NCBI GenBank assembly: GCA_963674575.2
Contig: CAXXQT010000007.1
Span: 1 to 64,000, forward strand
Reading direction: 5' to 3'
DNA: 64,000 bases
Origin: JAAYAY01 sp963674575
Lineage (GTDB): Bacteria > Planctomycetota > Planctomycetia > Pirellulales > Thermoguttaceae
Under the pieces are notes generated by a model, which did not search any database, was not told where the DNA came from, and was given only the letters and a program-made list of their open reading frames with translations. Positions 29,255 through 37,729 of the stretch are shown one piece after another. Each line of letters opens with the position of its first letter. Positions within the stretch are counted from its first letter, which is position 1. A program made the position numbers and the translations under genes.

Positions 29255-29515
29255 GAATGTGTCCCCGGATTTCGGGCTTTCGGGCTTGACCGAATCCGTG
29301 TCGTGCGCCTTGACAGCAGCTTCGGCATGTGGCAGGCTATGCCCCCAGTGGTGGTGGAGGGGCACTGGCGCGACGGGACGCGGGCGATCTTACTAGCAGC
29401 AACCATCACTCGCGGTCACCATGAAAATAGAAAGACTATGTCCGACGGCATGGTGGGCTACATATACCGGGAAGCGGATTGTGTGTACGCGACGTTGTGA
29501 GTCTTTTTTCCTTTT
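29255..29515. repeat. Duplicated upstream block of the DUF1559 gene, copy 1
   Basis: The sequence from about 29274 to 29515 (TTTCGGGCTTGACCGAATCC ... GTACGCGACGTTGTGAGTCT and a T-run) is repeated almost unchanged at 29781-30022, directly before the DUF1559 gene. The two copies are separated by a miniature RAYT element. It probably represents a second, now orphan, copy of that gene's promoter region. Confidence 0.85.
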
Positions 29516-29777
29516 AAATCCGGGGACACATTACGAGTTATTGGCCCACTCGGAACGCTCGGATTGAGTTGCATCCACGGCAAGGTAGGCACGAGTCGTT
29601 ATCCTGGGCATGCTCGCACAGCCCGACTTCTGGGAGATGAGGCGTTCGTCGAGCGACCGGAGCAACTCCTCGGTCGCGTGCTGAACCCGCAGAAAGGCGG
29701 TCGCCCAGGAAAGCAACAAAACTCGTAACGTGTCCCCAGTTTTCTAAGCAAAAAACTCGTAATGTGTCCCCGGTTTT
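29516..29777. mobile_element. Miniature RAYT-derived element, copy 2, with an extra solo end
   Basis: 29516-29743 is a 228-bp twin of the element at 27545-27765: same left end, same internal deletion joint, and right end AACTCGTAACGTGTCCCCAG continuing TTTT. A further isolated right-end copy (AACTCGTAATGTGTCCCCGG) follows at 29754-29777. The ends are inverted repeats of about 24 bp, shared with the complete element at 31970-32714. Confidence 0.85.
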
Positions 29778-29780
29778 CGG

Positions 29781-30022
29781 TCTTTCGGGCTTGACCGAAT
29801 CCGTGTCGTGCGCCTTGACAGCAGCTTCGGCATGTGGCAGGCTATGCCCCCAGTGGTGGTAGAGGTGCACTGGCGCGACGGGACGCGGGCGATCTTACCA
29901 GCCGCAACCATCACTCGCGGTCACCATGAAAATAGAAAGACTATGTCCGACGGCATGGTGGGCTACATATACCGGGAAGCGGATTGTGTGTACGCGACGT
30001 TGTAAGTCTTTTTTCCTTTTCA
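29781..30022. repeat. Duplicated upstream block of the DUF1559 gene, copy 2
   Basis: Near-identical to 29274-29515. It ends in GTTGTAAGTCTTTTTTCCTT some 28 bp before the DUF1559 start and so probably contains that gene's promoter or 5' leader. No -10/-35 pair stands out. Confidence 0.8.
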
Positions 30023-30049
30023 ATCGGCCTTATTAACGGGGGTCTAGTT

Positions 30050-31240
30050 ATGATCTGGCGACGATTCTTTCACGCGAGGAACGACCGGGCGGGCGCCCGA
30101 CGTGGGTTCACACTCGTAGAACTGTTGGTCGTGATCGCGATCATCGGGATTCTGATTGCCTTGCTTTTGCCTGCGGTGCAAGCGGCCCGGGAGGCCGCTC
30201 GGCGATCTCAGTGTACGAACAACCTGAAGCAGATGGCATTGGCTTGTCACAACTTCCACGACGTGTACAAGCGATTTCCTAGCGGTACCAACGATCCCTA
30301 CTGGATTCGGGGTTACACCAGAAACAACACCACGACGCGCATCGACGTGGTGGACGTTTTTTCCTTCCGCACCTCGATTCTGCCTTATGTCGAACAAACG
30401 GCGATGTTTGAGCAGATCACGGGCTACTGTAGCGAAGCATCGGGGACCATCCCTTATGTCTGGGATACCGGCGATGGATCCGCGAACATCCCGATGGTGT
30501 GGGGGGTGCATTACATGTACGATGGCGAACTCAATCCGTTCGCCAGGCAGGTACCCGCGTACATCTGCCCCTCGGACACCGAAGGCACACGTGGTTCTCT
30601 CGACAACACGCTCGGCAGGGCCAACTATGTCGGTAATCGTGGCGACATTCGGGTGTACGACACGTGGCATGAGAACCGGGGTTTCTTCTCACCGGGTGAT
30701 AAGATGACCTTGGACATCGCTTCGGTCCGCGACGGTACCAGCAACACGATCCTTCTGTCGGAAACCTGTATTGGCGCCGCGGATGGAACCGATATCCGGA
30801 TCAAGTCGGGTATCGTCACCGACTATCCGGCTGATCCCCGGTCGGAACCGCCCGGAACGTGCCTGGCAAGACGCGGCACGAACGACACGCTCATCGGCAC
30901 CGTCTCTAGCAATAAAGGTTCCCGATGGGGAGACTCGCGTAACTGGTATGGCATCTTCAACACGATTCTCCCTCCGAATTCGCCCTCGTGTGGGCCTGAA
31001 CGCAGTGCGCTGATTTCCGCGTCGAGCTACCATCCGGGGGGCGTCAATGCTGCGATGGCGGATGGCTCTGTGCGGTTTTTCTCTGAGACGATCGACGCGG
31101 GCGATCCGACCAAGTTCTCGGGTGACGGCATGCCCGGTTTCGACTCCAGTGCGCCGCAACGATACATGGGACCTTCCACTTACGGAGTGTGGGGCGCGCT
31201 GGGAACGCGTGTCGGGGGGGAGGCTGTCTCGGCCCCTTGA
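30050..31240 (+). CDS. DUF1559 domain protein with prepilin-type N-terminus
   Basis: 396 aa from ATG 30050, with a GGGGG run upstream. Residues about 18-38 are a type IV prepilin signal (RRGFTLVELLVVIAIIGIL), followed by the family signature LLPAVQAAREAARRSQCTNN and LKQMALACHNFHD. The C-terminal part has NTILLSET and HPGGVNAAMADGSVRFFSE, the H-x-G-G-x-N...DGSV box of DUF1559 proteins. These are pseudopilin-like exported proteins greatly expanded in planctomycetes. The small lipoprotein gene 205 bp downstream is the usual companion. The N-terminal extension upstream of this Met was rejected. Confidence 0.95.
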   Translation: MIWRRFFHARNDRAGARRGFTLVELLVVIAIIGILIALLLPAVQAAREAARRSQCTNNLKQMALACHNFHDVYKRFPSGTNDPYWIRGYTRNNTTTRIDVVDVFSFRTSILPYVEQTAMFEQITGYCSEASGTIPYVWDTGDGSANIPMVWGVHYMYDGELNPFARQVPAYICPSDTEGTRGSLDNTLGRANYVGNRGDIRVYDTWHENRGFFSPGDKMTLDIASVRDGTSNTILLSETCIGAADGTDIRIKSGIVTDYPADPRSEPPGTCLARRGTNDTLIGTVSSNKGSRWGDSRNWYGIFNTILPPNSPSCGPERSALISASSYHPGGVNAAMADGSVRFFSETIDAGDPTKFSGDGMPGFDSSAPQRYMGPSTYGVWGALGTRVGGEAVSAP

Positions 31241-31445
31241 TCGCTGTGTCGTAAACGCGGAAGTGAACGTGGGATGATATCCCACTGATACAGCAAAGGG
31301 CGCGACGACATCCCGCTGGCACAGCAACGTAGTGTGCAACCATCGCCAGTTGCGGAACTCTTGGCGCGAGGGCCTGAGTGAAAGGGTTGCGCCCTTTGCT
31401 CCTTGTCAACGTTATTCTAGCCCAGAAAATGGGGAACCGAACGAT

Positions 31446-31904
31446 ATGAACGAGAAATCGTATTTTGCAGGGTGTGTTGCGTTGCTGCTGGTCTTGTCGC
31501 TCGGCTGTAAAGGCAATGTACTTGAAACGGAACCAGTGCACGGCACCGTGACCTACAACGGGAAGCCCGTCGACGGGGCAAATGTCATGTTCACTCCGGC
31601 CGCCGAAACGGGTGGCGGCACACCGGCTGTTGCGATAACCGACGAGAAGGGACATTACGAATTGCAGACGCTTCGAGGCGAGGTTGGCGCAGGCACCACG
31701 TCGGGCGAGTACATTGTCAGCGTCTCCAAGACTGAAATGGTTCCCACTGGAGAGACGACCAAAACTCCCGAAGGGGGAACCGAGGAGGTTATGGAGGGGC
31801 ATGACGTGTTACCCAAGAAATATAAATCGCCAGGGGAATCACCGTTTCGTGCCACCGTCAAAGAAGGCGAGTCGAACGAGTTCAACTTCGATCTGACGGA
31901 CTGA
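31446..31904 (+). CDS. Transthyretin-like small lipoprotein
   Basis: 152 aa from ATG 31446. Lipoprotein signal MNEKSYFAGCVALLLVLSLG with lipobox SLGC. The mature part is a carboxypeptidase-regulatory/transthyretin-like beta-sandwich: VHGTVTYNGKPVDGANVMF, ITDEKGHYELQTLRGEVGAG and a terminal EFNFDLTD. This is the standard planctomycete lipoprotein found directly after DUF1559 genes. It is probably attached to a membrane facing the periplasm and cotranscribed with 30050-31240. The role is unknown. Confidence 0.88.
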   Translation: MNEKSYFAGCVALLLVLSLGCKGNVLETEPVHGTVTYNGKPVDGANVMFTPAAETGGGTPAVAITDEKGHYELQTLRGEVGAGTTSGEYIVSVSKTEMVPTGETTKTPEGGTEEVMEGHDVLPKKYKSPGESPFRATVKEGESNEFNFDLTD

Positions 31905-31931
31905 ACGTCGGACACGTAAGCCCAACGCTCC

Positions 31932-31958
31932 CGTCGCCACAGCTCAGCTGTGGCGACG
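31932..31958. other. Perfect 13-bp inverted repeat (hairpin)
   Basis: CGTCGCCACAGCT-C-AGCTGTGGCGACG, 27 bp downstream of the lipoprotein gene and 11 bp before the RAYT element. It may end transcription of the DUF1559 operon, but no T-run follows. It could equally be a REP-type palindrome. Confidence 0.6.
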
Positions 31959-31969
31959 AAATCGCGTAT

Positions 31970-32714
31970 AAATCCGGGGACACAATACGAGTTATTGACG
32001 CACTCCGAACGCTTGGGGGAGAGGTGCATCCATGGCAAGGTTGGCGCGAGTCGTTATCCCAGGAATGCCCCACCATGTGATCCAACGGGGAAACCGTCGA
32101 CAGCAGACGTTCTTCCGCGATGGGGATTACGCGGCTTACCTGGAACTGATGGCCGAGTGGTGTCGGGAAGAAGGTGTGGAAATATGGGGCTATTGCCTGA
32201 TGCCGAACCATGTGCATTTGATCGCGGTTCCGGCCTCGAAAGCAGCCCTGCGGCGGGCGGTGGGCGAGGCCCATCGGCGATACACGCGACGGATCAATTT
32301 TCGCGAGAAATGGCGAGGCTACCTGTGGCAGGGACGATTTGCGTCGTTCGTCATGGATGAGCCCCACCTGCTGGCAGTTGCCCGGTACGTGGAACTCAAC
32401 CCCGTGCGGGCGAGGCTGGTCGAAAACGCGGCGGAGTGGCGCTGGAGCAGTGCCCGAGCACACCTTCAGGGGCGAGACGACAGCTTGGTGAAGGTCTCCC
32501 CATTGCTGGCCATGGTCGGCGACTGGCAGGGTCTGCTCGATAGCGCAGTGCCTGAAGAGCAAATGAAGGAGCTTCAAGGGCACGCTCGCACAGGCCGACC
32601 GCTGGGAGATGAGACGTTCGTCGAGCAACTGGAGCAACTCCTCGGTCGCACGCTGAAACCGCAGAAGGGCGGTCGCCCAAGAAAGAAACAAAACGCGTAA
32701 TGTGTCCCCGGATT
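31970..32714 (+). mobile_element. Complete RAYT (REP-associated tyrosine transposase) element, 745 bp
   Basis: Left end AAATCCGGGGACACAATACG and right end AAACGCGTAATGTGTCCCCG with GATT are near-perfect inverted repeats (about 24 bp). They flank a single transposase gene. Two internally deleted relatives with the same ends lie at 27521-27765 and 29516-29743, so this copy may be the source of the enzyme that moves them. Confidence 0.85.
32032..32700 (+). CDS. REP-associated tyrosine transposase (IS200-like Y1)
   Basis: 222 aa. N-terminal MARLARVVIPGMPHHVIQRG and RRQQTFFRDGDYAAYLEL are typical of the RAYT group. The HUH metal motif is PNHVHLIAV (about residues 58-66), and the candidate nucleophile Tyr is in VARYVELNPVRA. 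C-terminal basic tail KPQKGGRPRKKQNA. The enzyme nicks and joins single-stranded DNA at REP-like palindromes. It is intact, with no frameshift. Confidence 0.93.
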   Translation: MARLARVVIPGMPHHVIQRGNRRQQTFFRDGDYAAYLELMAEWCREEGVEIWGYCLMPNHVHLIAVPASKAALRRAVGEAHRRYTRRINFREKWRGYLWQGRFASFVMDEPHLLAVARYVELNPVRARLVENAAEWRWSSARAHLQGRDDSLVKVSPLLAMVGDWQGLLDSAVPEEQMKELQGHARTGRPLGDETFVEQLEQLLGRTLKPQKGGRPRKKQNA

Positions 32715-32855
32715 CCTAGGGCAGGCCACGGTAGCCGAGAAGGAAGGCCAGACTACTCAACGGCACCCAGCCATACCGGGACTTCCTTCTCTTCGCGTGT
32801 CGAAGTCATCGCTGCAATCCTTGACCCATTTGATCGTCCATCCCACGACACGCAG

Positions 32856-33337
32856 CTATTCAGGCTTCGCAGAATCAGATGGTTCATCTCCGTCGGCAGA
32901 CATCACACTCGCGGGGTCGACGAGTTCATCGTACATGGAATCATCGACAATGACATTATTGTGTGGGAGTTGAAAGGAAATCGGCTCTGCTGTATGCATC
33001 GCGCCAAGTTTAAGGCAACATTGTTGTCCCAAGTAGGTCCAGGTGTATCCGATACCTGTATCTGTTGCCGCATCGACACACTCAATCACTCCTGCCATAA
33101 GCATCTGTGAAATAGCCAGATCCATACGAGAGAGCACCTTGTTTTTGTTGGCGCGTTCCCAGAACACCTGACTCGGTCCGTATTCTCTCATTAGTTTCTG
33201 TTGATGATGCCCGTCGGCGGCCGGGATGGTGTACGGCTGGCGGGTCGGTTGGGTTGAGGTATTCGGTCTCTTGCATGAAGTAGTGCTTGCCGAGGCTGAG
33301 GGCGCATATCTTGCCTTGCATTCACGGCTGAAATCAG
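32856..33337 (-). pseudogene. Probable 3' part of a TIR-like gene split by an ISNCY-like element
   Basis: A minus-strand frame is open from the edge of the transposon to a stop at 32856 with no start codon until 33191. This suggests a detached gene tail. The translation reads sensibly upstream of that Met: RQPYTIPAADGHHQQKLMRE, then YGPSQVFWERANKNKVLSRM, and ends in an acidic tail. It has the look of a helical C-terminal domain. The TIR-like gene on the other side of the element (34830-35413) is on the same strand and lacks its own C-terminus, so the two are probably one gene. The rest of 32715-32855 shows nothing. Confidence 0.45.
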
Positions 33338-34815
33338 GGTGTTGTAACCACGACGTCGTCAGCCTCCCGGAGTTTTCGCCAGAATGGTCAAGTTGTGGCA
33401 GAACACGGCGCTGCCGACGGCCGAGACGAAGTTCTTAAAACCGCGAAAACAGCAACGAGCCAAACGAAATGCTCGTTTTAAGCACGAAATGCTCCCCTCA
33501 ATTCCCGCTCGCCATTGCTGCCACACGCTCATCATCGATTGGCCAAAGTCTTGTGTCCGTCGCGGTACGCCCAGGTACTCGACCTGTTCCTCCAACTCCT
33601 CGTAGGTCTCTTCGTCCGGGCAGAAGCCTTTGTCGGCGGCCACCGATTCGGGCCGTCGACCAAAACGCTCTTCGTGGCGTTCCAGTACTAACGGCAGGAG
33701 CCTGTCGTCCGTACAGTTCTTCTCCAGCACAACGTAGTCGGTGATGAACTTCTCTTTCGACTGGGTGAGCAGGACCTTGTGACCGAACTCGACCGGCTTG
33801 CCTCGCCGGCCACGCTTGATCAACTCCGTATGGGCCTCAAAGATGCTGAAGACCTTGTCGCCGTTCGGCACTTTCTCCTTGTCGAAGACGCGGCGGCGTG
33901 CTACTCGGGCCACCTGACGCATCACGGGCAAACGGTCAGCCAGCTTTTGGCCAATCGCAGCCAGTGCGACAGATGTCGACCGCGCCGCCCAGGCGACGAA
34001 TTGTTCCGCGTTTTCCAGGATATTCTCGACCCGAACGATCATGGTTTTCATGTCTTGCTGCACCTTGCGAAGCCGCTTCTTGCTCGTGCTCTTCGAGTAA
34101 CGGCTAACATCCAAGTACAGCTTCTTGACCTTCTTCGGGTGGAATCGCCAGGGGCAACTCAAAGGATTGAGGTCACGGCCGGCCGCCATCTCGCGCGTGG
34201 CCACGCGGTACACGTCCCACAAAAGGCTCGCATCCGTCGGCCAGTGGATGTTGCACTCGGTGACTGTCGTATCGGTCCGCACATGGTCGAGCGAAACCGA
34301 CTCCTCGGCACAAGCGTTCAGGGCCAGAACATGGTTGATTCGTTCCCACGTTTCAGACTGGATCGCACCGAACGCCCTGTTCAGCAGCGTGAAGTTGATG
34401 GTCGGTTTCTTCAGCAGGCGGCAGAACCGTTGCAGCGTTTCGCTTTCGGCGATCCGAATCGACGCCTGCCGGTAGTCGAGCCCTTCTCGCTGCATGACCA
34501 AAACCGCCCGAAACAGGTTCTCGCTGGTGAAGATCGGCTTGCGGCCTCGCGTCGACGTGGCCTGGCTGAGTTGTTCCAGATCGCCATGGACCAGATCAAG
34601 GATCACCGGGTGACTGTCCAAAATCTCGCTGAGCATCTTGTATTCGCTACGATAATCGCGTACCGTTTGGTTATCCGCCTTCTCGATGCCCCACCCAAAA
34701 TCGAGAATGGCTTCGGCTTTTGCACGCATCGTTGTTCTCCTTGATTGGTTGTGCTTTCAATAGGATAACGATGCGTTTTTTCTTGCCTACCCCAACCTTC
34801 TCTCACCTGCAAAAA
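33338..34815 (-). mobile_element. ISNCY-like insertion sequence
   Basis: One transposase gene with short non-coding margins. The ends are uncertain: a short shared motif AGGGTGTT near 33337-33345 and, inverted, AGGGGTGTT near 34813-34821 may mark the terminal repeats. The flanking minus-strand coding sequence on both sides appears to belong to one interrupted gene. Confidence 0.55.
33359..34729 (-). CDS. DDE transposase, ISNCY-like
   Basis: 456 aa from ATG 34729 with a GGAGAAC upstream. The N-terminal helical domain (RKPIFTSENLFRAVLVMQRE, YRQASIRIAESETLQRFCRL) is followed by the catalytic core: Asp in VRTDTTVTECNIHWPTD, Asp in VAADKGFCPDEET, and Glu in RAGIEGSISCLKRAF. The pattern matches the ISNCY group with a long insert between the first and second Asp. 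The frame is intact to the TGA region at 33359. Confidence 0.85.
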   Translation of the reverse strand: MRAKAEAILDFGWGIEKADNQTVRDYRSEYKMLSEILDSHPVILDLVHGDLEQLSQATSTRGRKPIFTSENLFRAVLVMQREGLDYRQASIRIAESETLQRFCRLLKKPTINFTLLNRAFGAIQSETWERINHVLALNACAEESVSLDHVRTDTTVTECNIHWPTDASLLWDVYRVATREMAAGRDLNPLSCPWRFHPKKVKKLYLDVSRYSKSTSKKRLRKVQQDMKTMIVRVENILENAEQFVAWAARSTSVALAAIGQKLADRLPVMRQVARVARRRVFDKEKVPNGDKVFSIFEAHTELIKRGRRGKPVEFGHKVLLTQSKEKFITDYVVLEKNCTDDRLLPLVLERHEERFGRRPESVAADKGFCPDEETYEELEEQVEYLGVPRRTQDFGQSMMSVWQQWRAGIEGSISCLKRAFRLARCCFRGFKNFVSAVGSAVFCHNLTILAKTPGG

Positions 34816-34829
34816 CACCCCTTTCTCGA

Positions 34830-35413
34830 TTTGAGAAACAGAAACTCATTAGAGACCTCGCATACGAGGACATTTTGCGCAAGGTCGAGTCTACAAGTTG
34901 GTATTCAGACGCCAGACATTCACGCACGGCCATTACGATTTCTCCCGTAACCGCATCGGTCACGTCCTTTGTAGAATTGGGCCCGAGCTCGTACGTGATT
35001 GGAAACCGATGGTTGCGAAGATCGAATGGCAACTGACTTGCGCCGCCATAGTGTTTGTTCATGACCAGAAGTATCCGGTCCCACCCGATCGTTGCGGCGG
35101 CGTATCCCAGTTCGATCATGACGTTTGGATTACAGACACGCTTGACCACTTTGCCGCTCGCATCACAGCTCTCGGCGGTGAACGTCACATCCGCTAGGAA
35201 CACTGCCGCCGATCCGATCTTGCGAAAGATCGTCTGGGCAATTGGAGGCGTTCCCGATTGCTGTAGCGTGTCATGGTCCAGACGTGGTGCGTCCGCAATC
35301 AACCCGGTAGACGCGACCTTTGCAACGGCATCCGTGGCACAGCCGCGAATGAGGTCGCGTGTAATGGAACGAGGCCTATCAGCCTGCCATGCATAGAATA
35401 CAATTGGACGCAT
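34830..35413 (-). pseudogene. TIR-like / nucleoside-deoxyribosyltransferase-fold protein, 5' part
   Basis: ATG 35413 follows GGGGAACGGATA. The protein starts MRPIVFYAWQADRPRS and continues with IAQTIFRKIGSAAVFLADVT, CNPNVMIELGYAAATIGWDR, ILLVMNKHYG and LPFDLRNHRFPITYEL. These are hallmarks of a TIR-like predicted nucleotide-processing family common in defence contexts; the Glu of MIELGYA is the likely catalytic residue. The frame continues to 34787 but the last residues (RGVFAGERRLG) come from the inserted element. The natural C-terminus probably lies at 32856-33337. It may have served as an NAD- or nucleotide-targeting defence effector (inference). Confidence 0.65.
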
Positions 35414-35601
35414 TATCCGTTCCCCATGGGCGATACTGTTCACAGGCAACTGCTGTCTGCCGTACCGGCAAGGCAACAAAGTGTGGCATACAGGTTCTTG
35501 GCTAGTCTCCAACAGCGTATCATACCACGTTACATGCGATAGCTAGTCTACACCTTGGACGCGTAAACAGTGTTCGCGACACCTATTGGACCCTGCGAAG
35601 G

Positions 35602-37398
35602 TTACTCAGCGACGCGATTCACCCGAGCCTCCTTGAGTTCGAACCGGCTCTCTTCGGGCAGCCCACTTGCCGTGACAACCAACCCGGCAGGCCCCCTGGC
35701 AAGCGAAAACGTCCCGAACTCGAGCGGAATCCACGTCATCGTCGGTACCGGGCCCGAGGTTCGCACGTGGGCCCAATTCTGGTCCGAGTCGTCGGCGGGG
35801 AGCGGGTCGTGGGCCTCCCGAATCGTCGCCTCAGCCGACTGCCCGGCGATCTGGATGCGGACCTTGGCGCCCACGTCGTCGGGCCCGCTGCCGATCATCA
35901 GGGCGATCTCATAATGGCCGGAGCGGAGGACGTCCAGGTTCCAGGTCGCGGAGTCGTCGACCGAGGTCCAGTGGAGTATGGAGTCGTGGGCCCAGCCTTG
36001 CTTCCGGCGGAACGCCAGTTCGCCGGCAAGGTGAGCGTCCTCCGCCTGCAGGGCGGTCAGATCGGCCTTCGCATATCCGACGGGCAAAGGCGGCGCGTCC
36101 GTGCCGCGCGAGGCCACCTCGCGATACCAACTCTCGTAGGCGGCCGCCAGACGCCGGGTCACCTCGGGCTGCCCGGTGGCGATATCGGTCGTCTGGCCCG
36201 GATCGTTTTGCATGTCGTAGAGTTCGTAGCCTTTGCCGCGGTTCACGAGCCGGTATTGCTGGGTGCGGACGGCGCCGGGGGTCATCAGGGTCTCGCCAAA
36301 GCGGTTCTGATGCGAGAAGAGCAGCCTTTCGGGCCAGTGTTCGCAATTGCCTCGAAGGAGAGGAGCGAGACTCCGCCCGTCAAGAGGCAGTGTCTTGGGG
36401 AGTTGCACATCGCACAGTTCCAGAATCGTGGGAAACAGATCGATATGGGCGGCGATCGGGGAAACCGTGGTGCCCGGGCGGATATGACCCGGCCATCGGA
36501 TGAAGCAGGGCACGCGGACACCGCCTTCATCGACGCTCGCCTTGATCCCCCGCATGCCACCGTTGTACCGGGGCCGGGCCGGGCCGTTGTCGCTCGTGAA
36601 GATCACAAGCGTGTTGTGGGCCAAATTCAGCTCATCGAGCCTGGCAAGGATTCTCGCCAGGTTTTCGTCGATGTTCTCGACCATGCCGTAGACACAGGCG
36701 GCCTGGGGATCGAGGCCGCGAGCGGCGTACTTGGCAAAGTACTTCTCGGGCACCTGGAAAGGATGGTGCGGGGCGTTGTAGGGCAGATAGCAGAAGAAGG
36801 GGCGATCGCGGTTCTTCTCGATGAACTCCAGGGCGGCGTCCGTGAGCACGTCGGTAATGTAGCCCTTGGTGGCCAGCGGCTTCCGGTTCTCTTCGATGAC
36901 CGCGTCGAAGTAGTTCTCCCAGGCGCCGCGGCAGAAGCCGACGAACTGCTGGAAGCCGCGGTCGTTGGGATGGTAAGGCCCGTACTCGCCGTTGTGCCAC
37001 TTGCCAAAGCAGCCGGTTGCATAGCCGGCGTCGGCCAGGGCATTGCCGAGCGTGACTTCGTCAAGCCGCAGGATTTCCTTGCCGTGGGAAACCCAGGAGG
37101 CCCCCGTACGCAGATTCCAGCGTCCGGTGAGGAGGCTCGCGCGGGTGGGAGCGCACATGGGGCACACGAAGAACCGGTCGAACCTGGCCCCGGAGGCCGC
37201 GAAGCGATCGAGGGTGGGCGTGTCGATCTTCTCGTTGCCATGGGATCGCACATCGCCCCAGCCCTGATCGTCCGTCAGGATGAGGACGACGTTGGGGCGC
37301 GTCTCAGCCCAGGCAGAGCCGCTGGAGAACCAGGCCATCAGGGCGAGGCCGGCCAGAATGATACGAGACGTATTTCTCAGAGCAGGGCGGTCAGACAT
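35602..37398 (-). CDS. Secreted sulfatase (S1 family, arylsulfatase-like)
   Basis: 598 aa from ATG 37398 with GAGAGGAAT upstream; signal peptide through GSAWAE. Sulfatase core: RPNVVLILTDDQGWGD (metal Asp pair), the formylglycine motif CAPTRASLLTGR (Cys type, needs an anaerobic or aerobic formylglycine-generating enzyme), FGKWHNGEYG, and TSDNGPARPRYNGGMRG. The last about 150 residues are an additional beta-rich domain (SATWNLDVLRSGHYEIALMI) found in many planctomycete sulfatases. It hydrolyses sulfate esters, probably of marine or host glycans, outside the cytoplasm. Substrate not predictable. Confidence 0.93.
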   Translation of the reverse strand: MSDRPALRNTSRIILAGLALMAWFSSGSAWAETRPNVVLILTDDQGWGDVRSHGNEKIDTPTLDRFAASGARFDRFFVCPMCAPTRASLLTGRWNLRTGASWVSHGKEILRLDEVTLGNALADAGYATGCFGKWHNGEYGPYHPNDRGFQQFVGFCRGAWENYFDAVIEENRKPLATKGYITDVLTDAALEFIEKNRDRPFFCYLPYNAPHHPFQVPEKYFAKYAARGLDPQAACVYGMVENIDENLARILARLDELNLAHNTLVIFTSDNGPARPRYNGGMRGIKASVDEGGVRVPCFIRWPGHIRPGTTVSPIAAHIDLFPTILELCDVQLPKTLPLDGRSLAPLLRGNCEHWPERLLFSHQNRFGETLMTPGAVRTQQYRLVNRGKGYELYDMQNDPGQTTDIATGQPEVTRRLAAAYESWYREVASRGTDAPPLPVGYAKADLTALQAEDAHLAGELAFRRKQGWAHDSILHWTSVDDSATWNLDVLRSGHYEIALMIGSGPDDVGAKVRIQIAGQSAEATIREAHDPLPADDSDQNWAHVRTSGPVPTMTWIPLEFGTFSLARGPAGLVVTASGLPEESRFELKEARVNRVAE

Positions 37399-37729
37399 AT
37401 TCCTCTCCGAATCGCGCAATACGGTCAGGTAGAGCTCATCATCCAGGTATCGATAGCATAGGCCGACGCCGGTCTCATTGGTAGTTGCAGAGGGGGATGG
37501 AACTGCTCAATTCTTGCCCATGCCGGTTAGAGCTTGAGCGCGGGGCACGGGCCATCCCCGGCGGATTCCACGTGCTTTCACCCGAATTCGTATTCGGGAC
37601 ACCGGCTCGGACCGAACGGCATATCGTTTGCATCGTCACGGGGCCTGACGGCAACGCAGGGTCGGATCGTCGGAACGCCCGGCTGCGGGAACTACCGTCC
37701 GAATCCGTTTTGCGAAAGGATGAGGCTCA
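37399..37729. other. Intergenic region between divergent genes
   Basis: 331 bp between the sulfatase and the deiminase-like gene, which diverge. It presumably holds both promoters. I see no clear promoter boxes, RNA gene or repeat in it. Confidence 0.4.

Noticed and set aside
31932..31958. Classical rho-independent terminator
   Set aside because: The stem is perfect but there is no T-run after it, so I list it only as a hairpin.
33082..33321. Small minus-strand open frame starting MQGKICALSLGKHYF
   Set aside because: It begins right after an in-frame stop at the transposon edge and overlaps the better-supported frame of the split TIR-like gene; no motif supports it.
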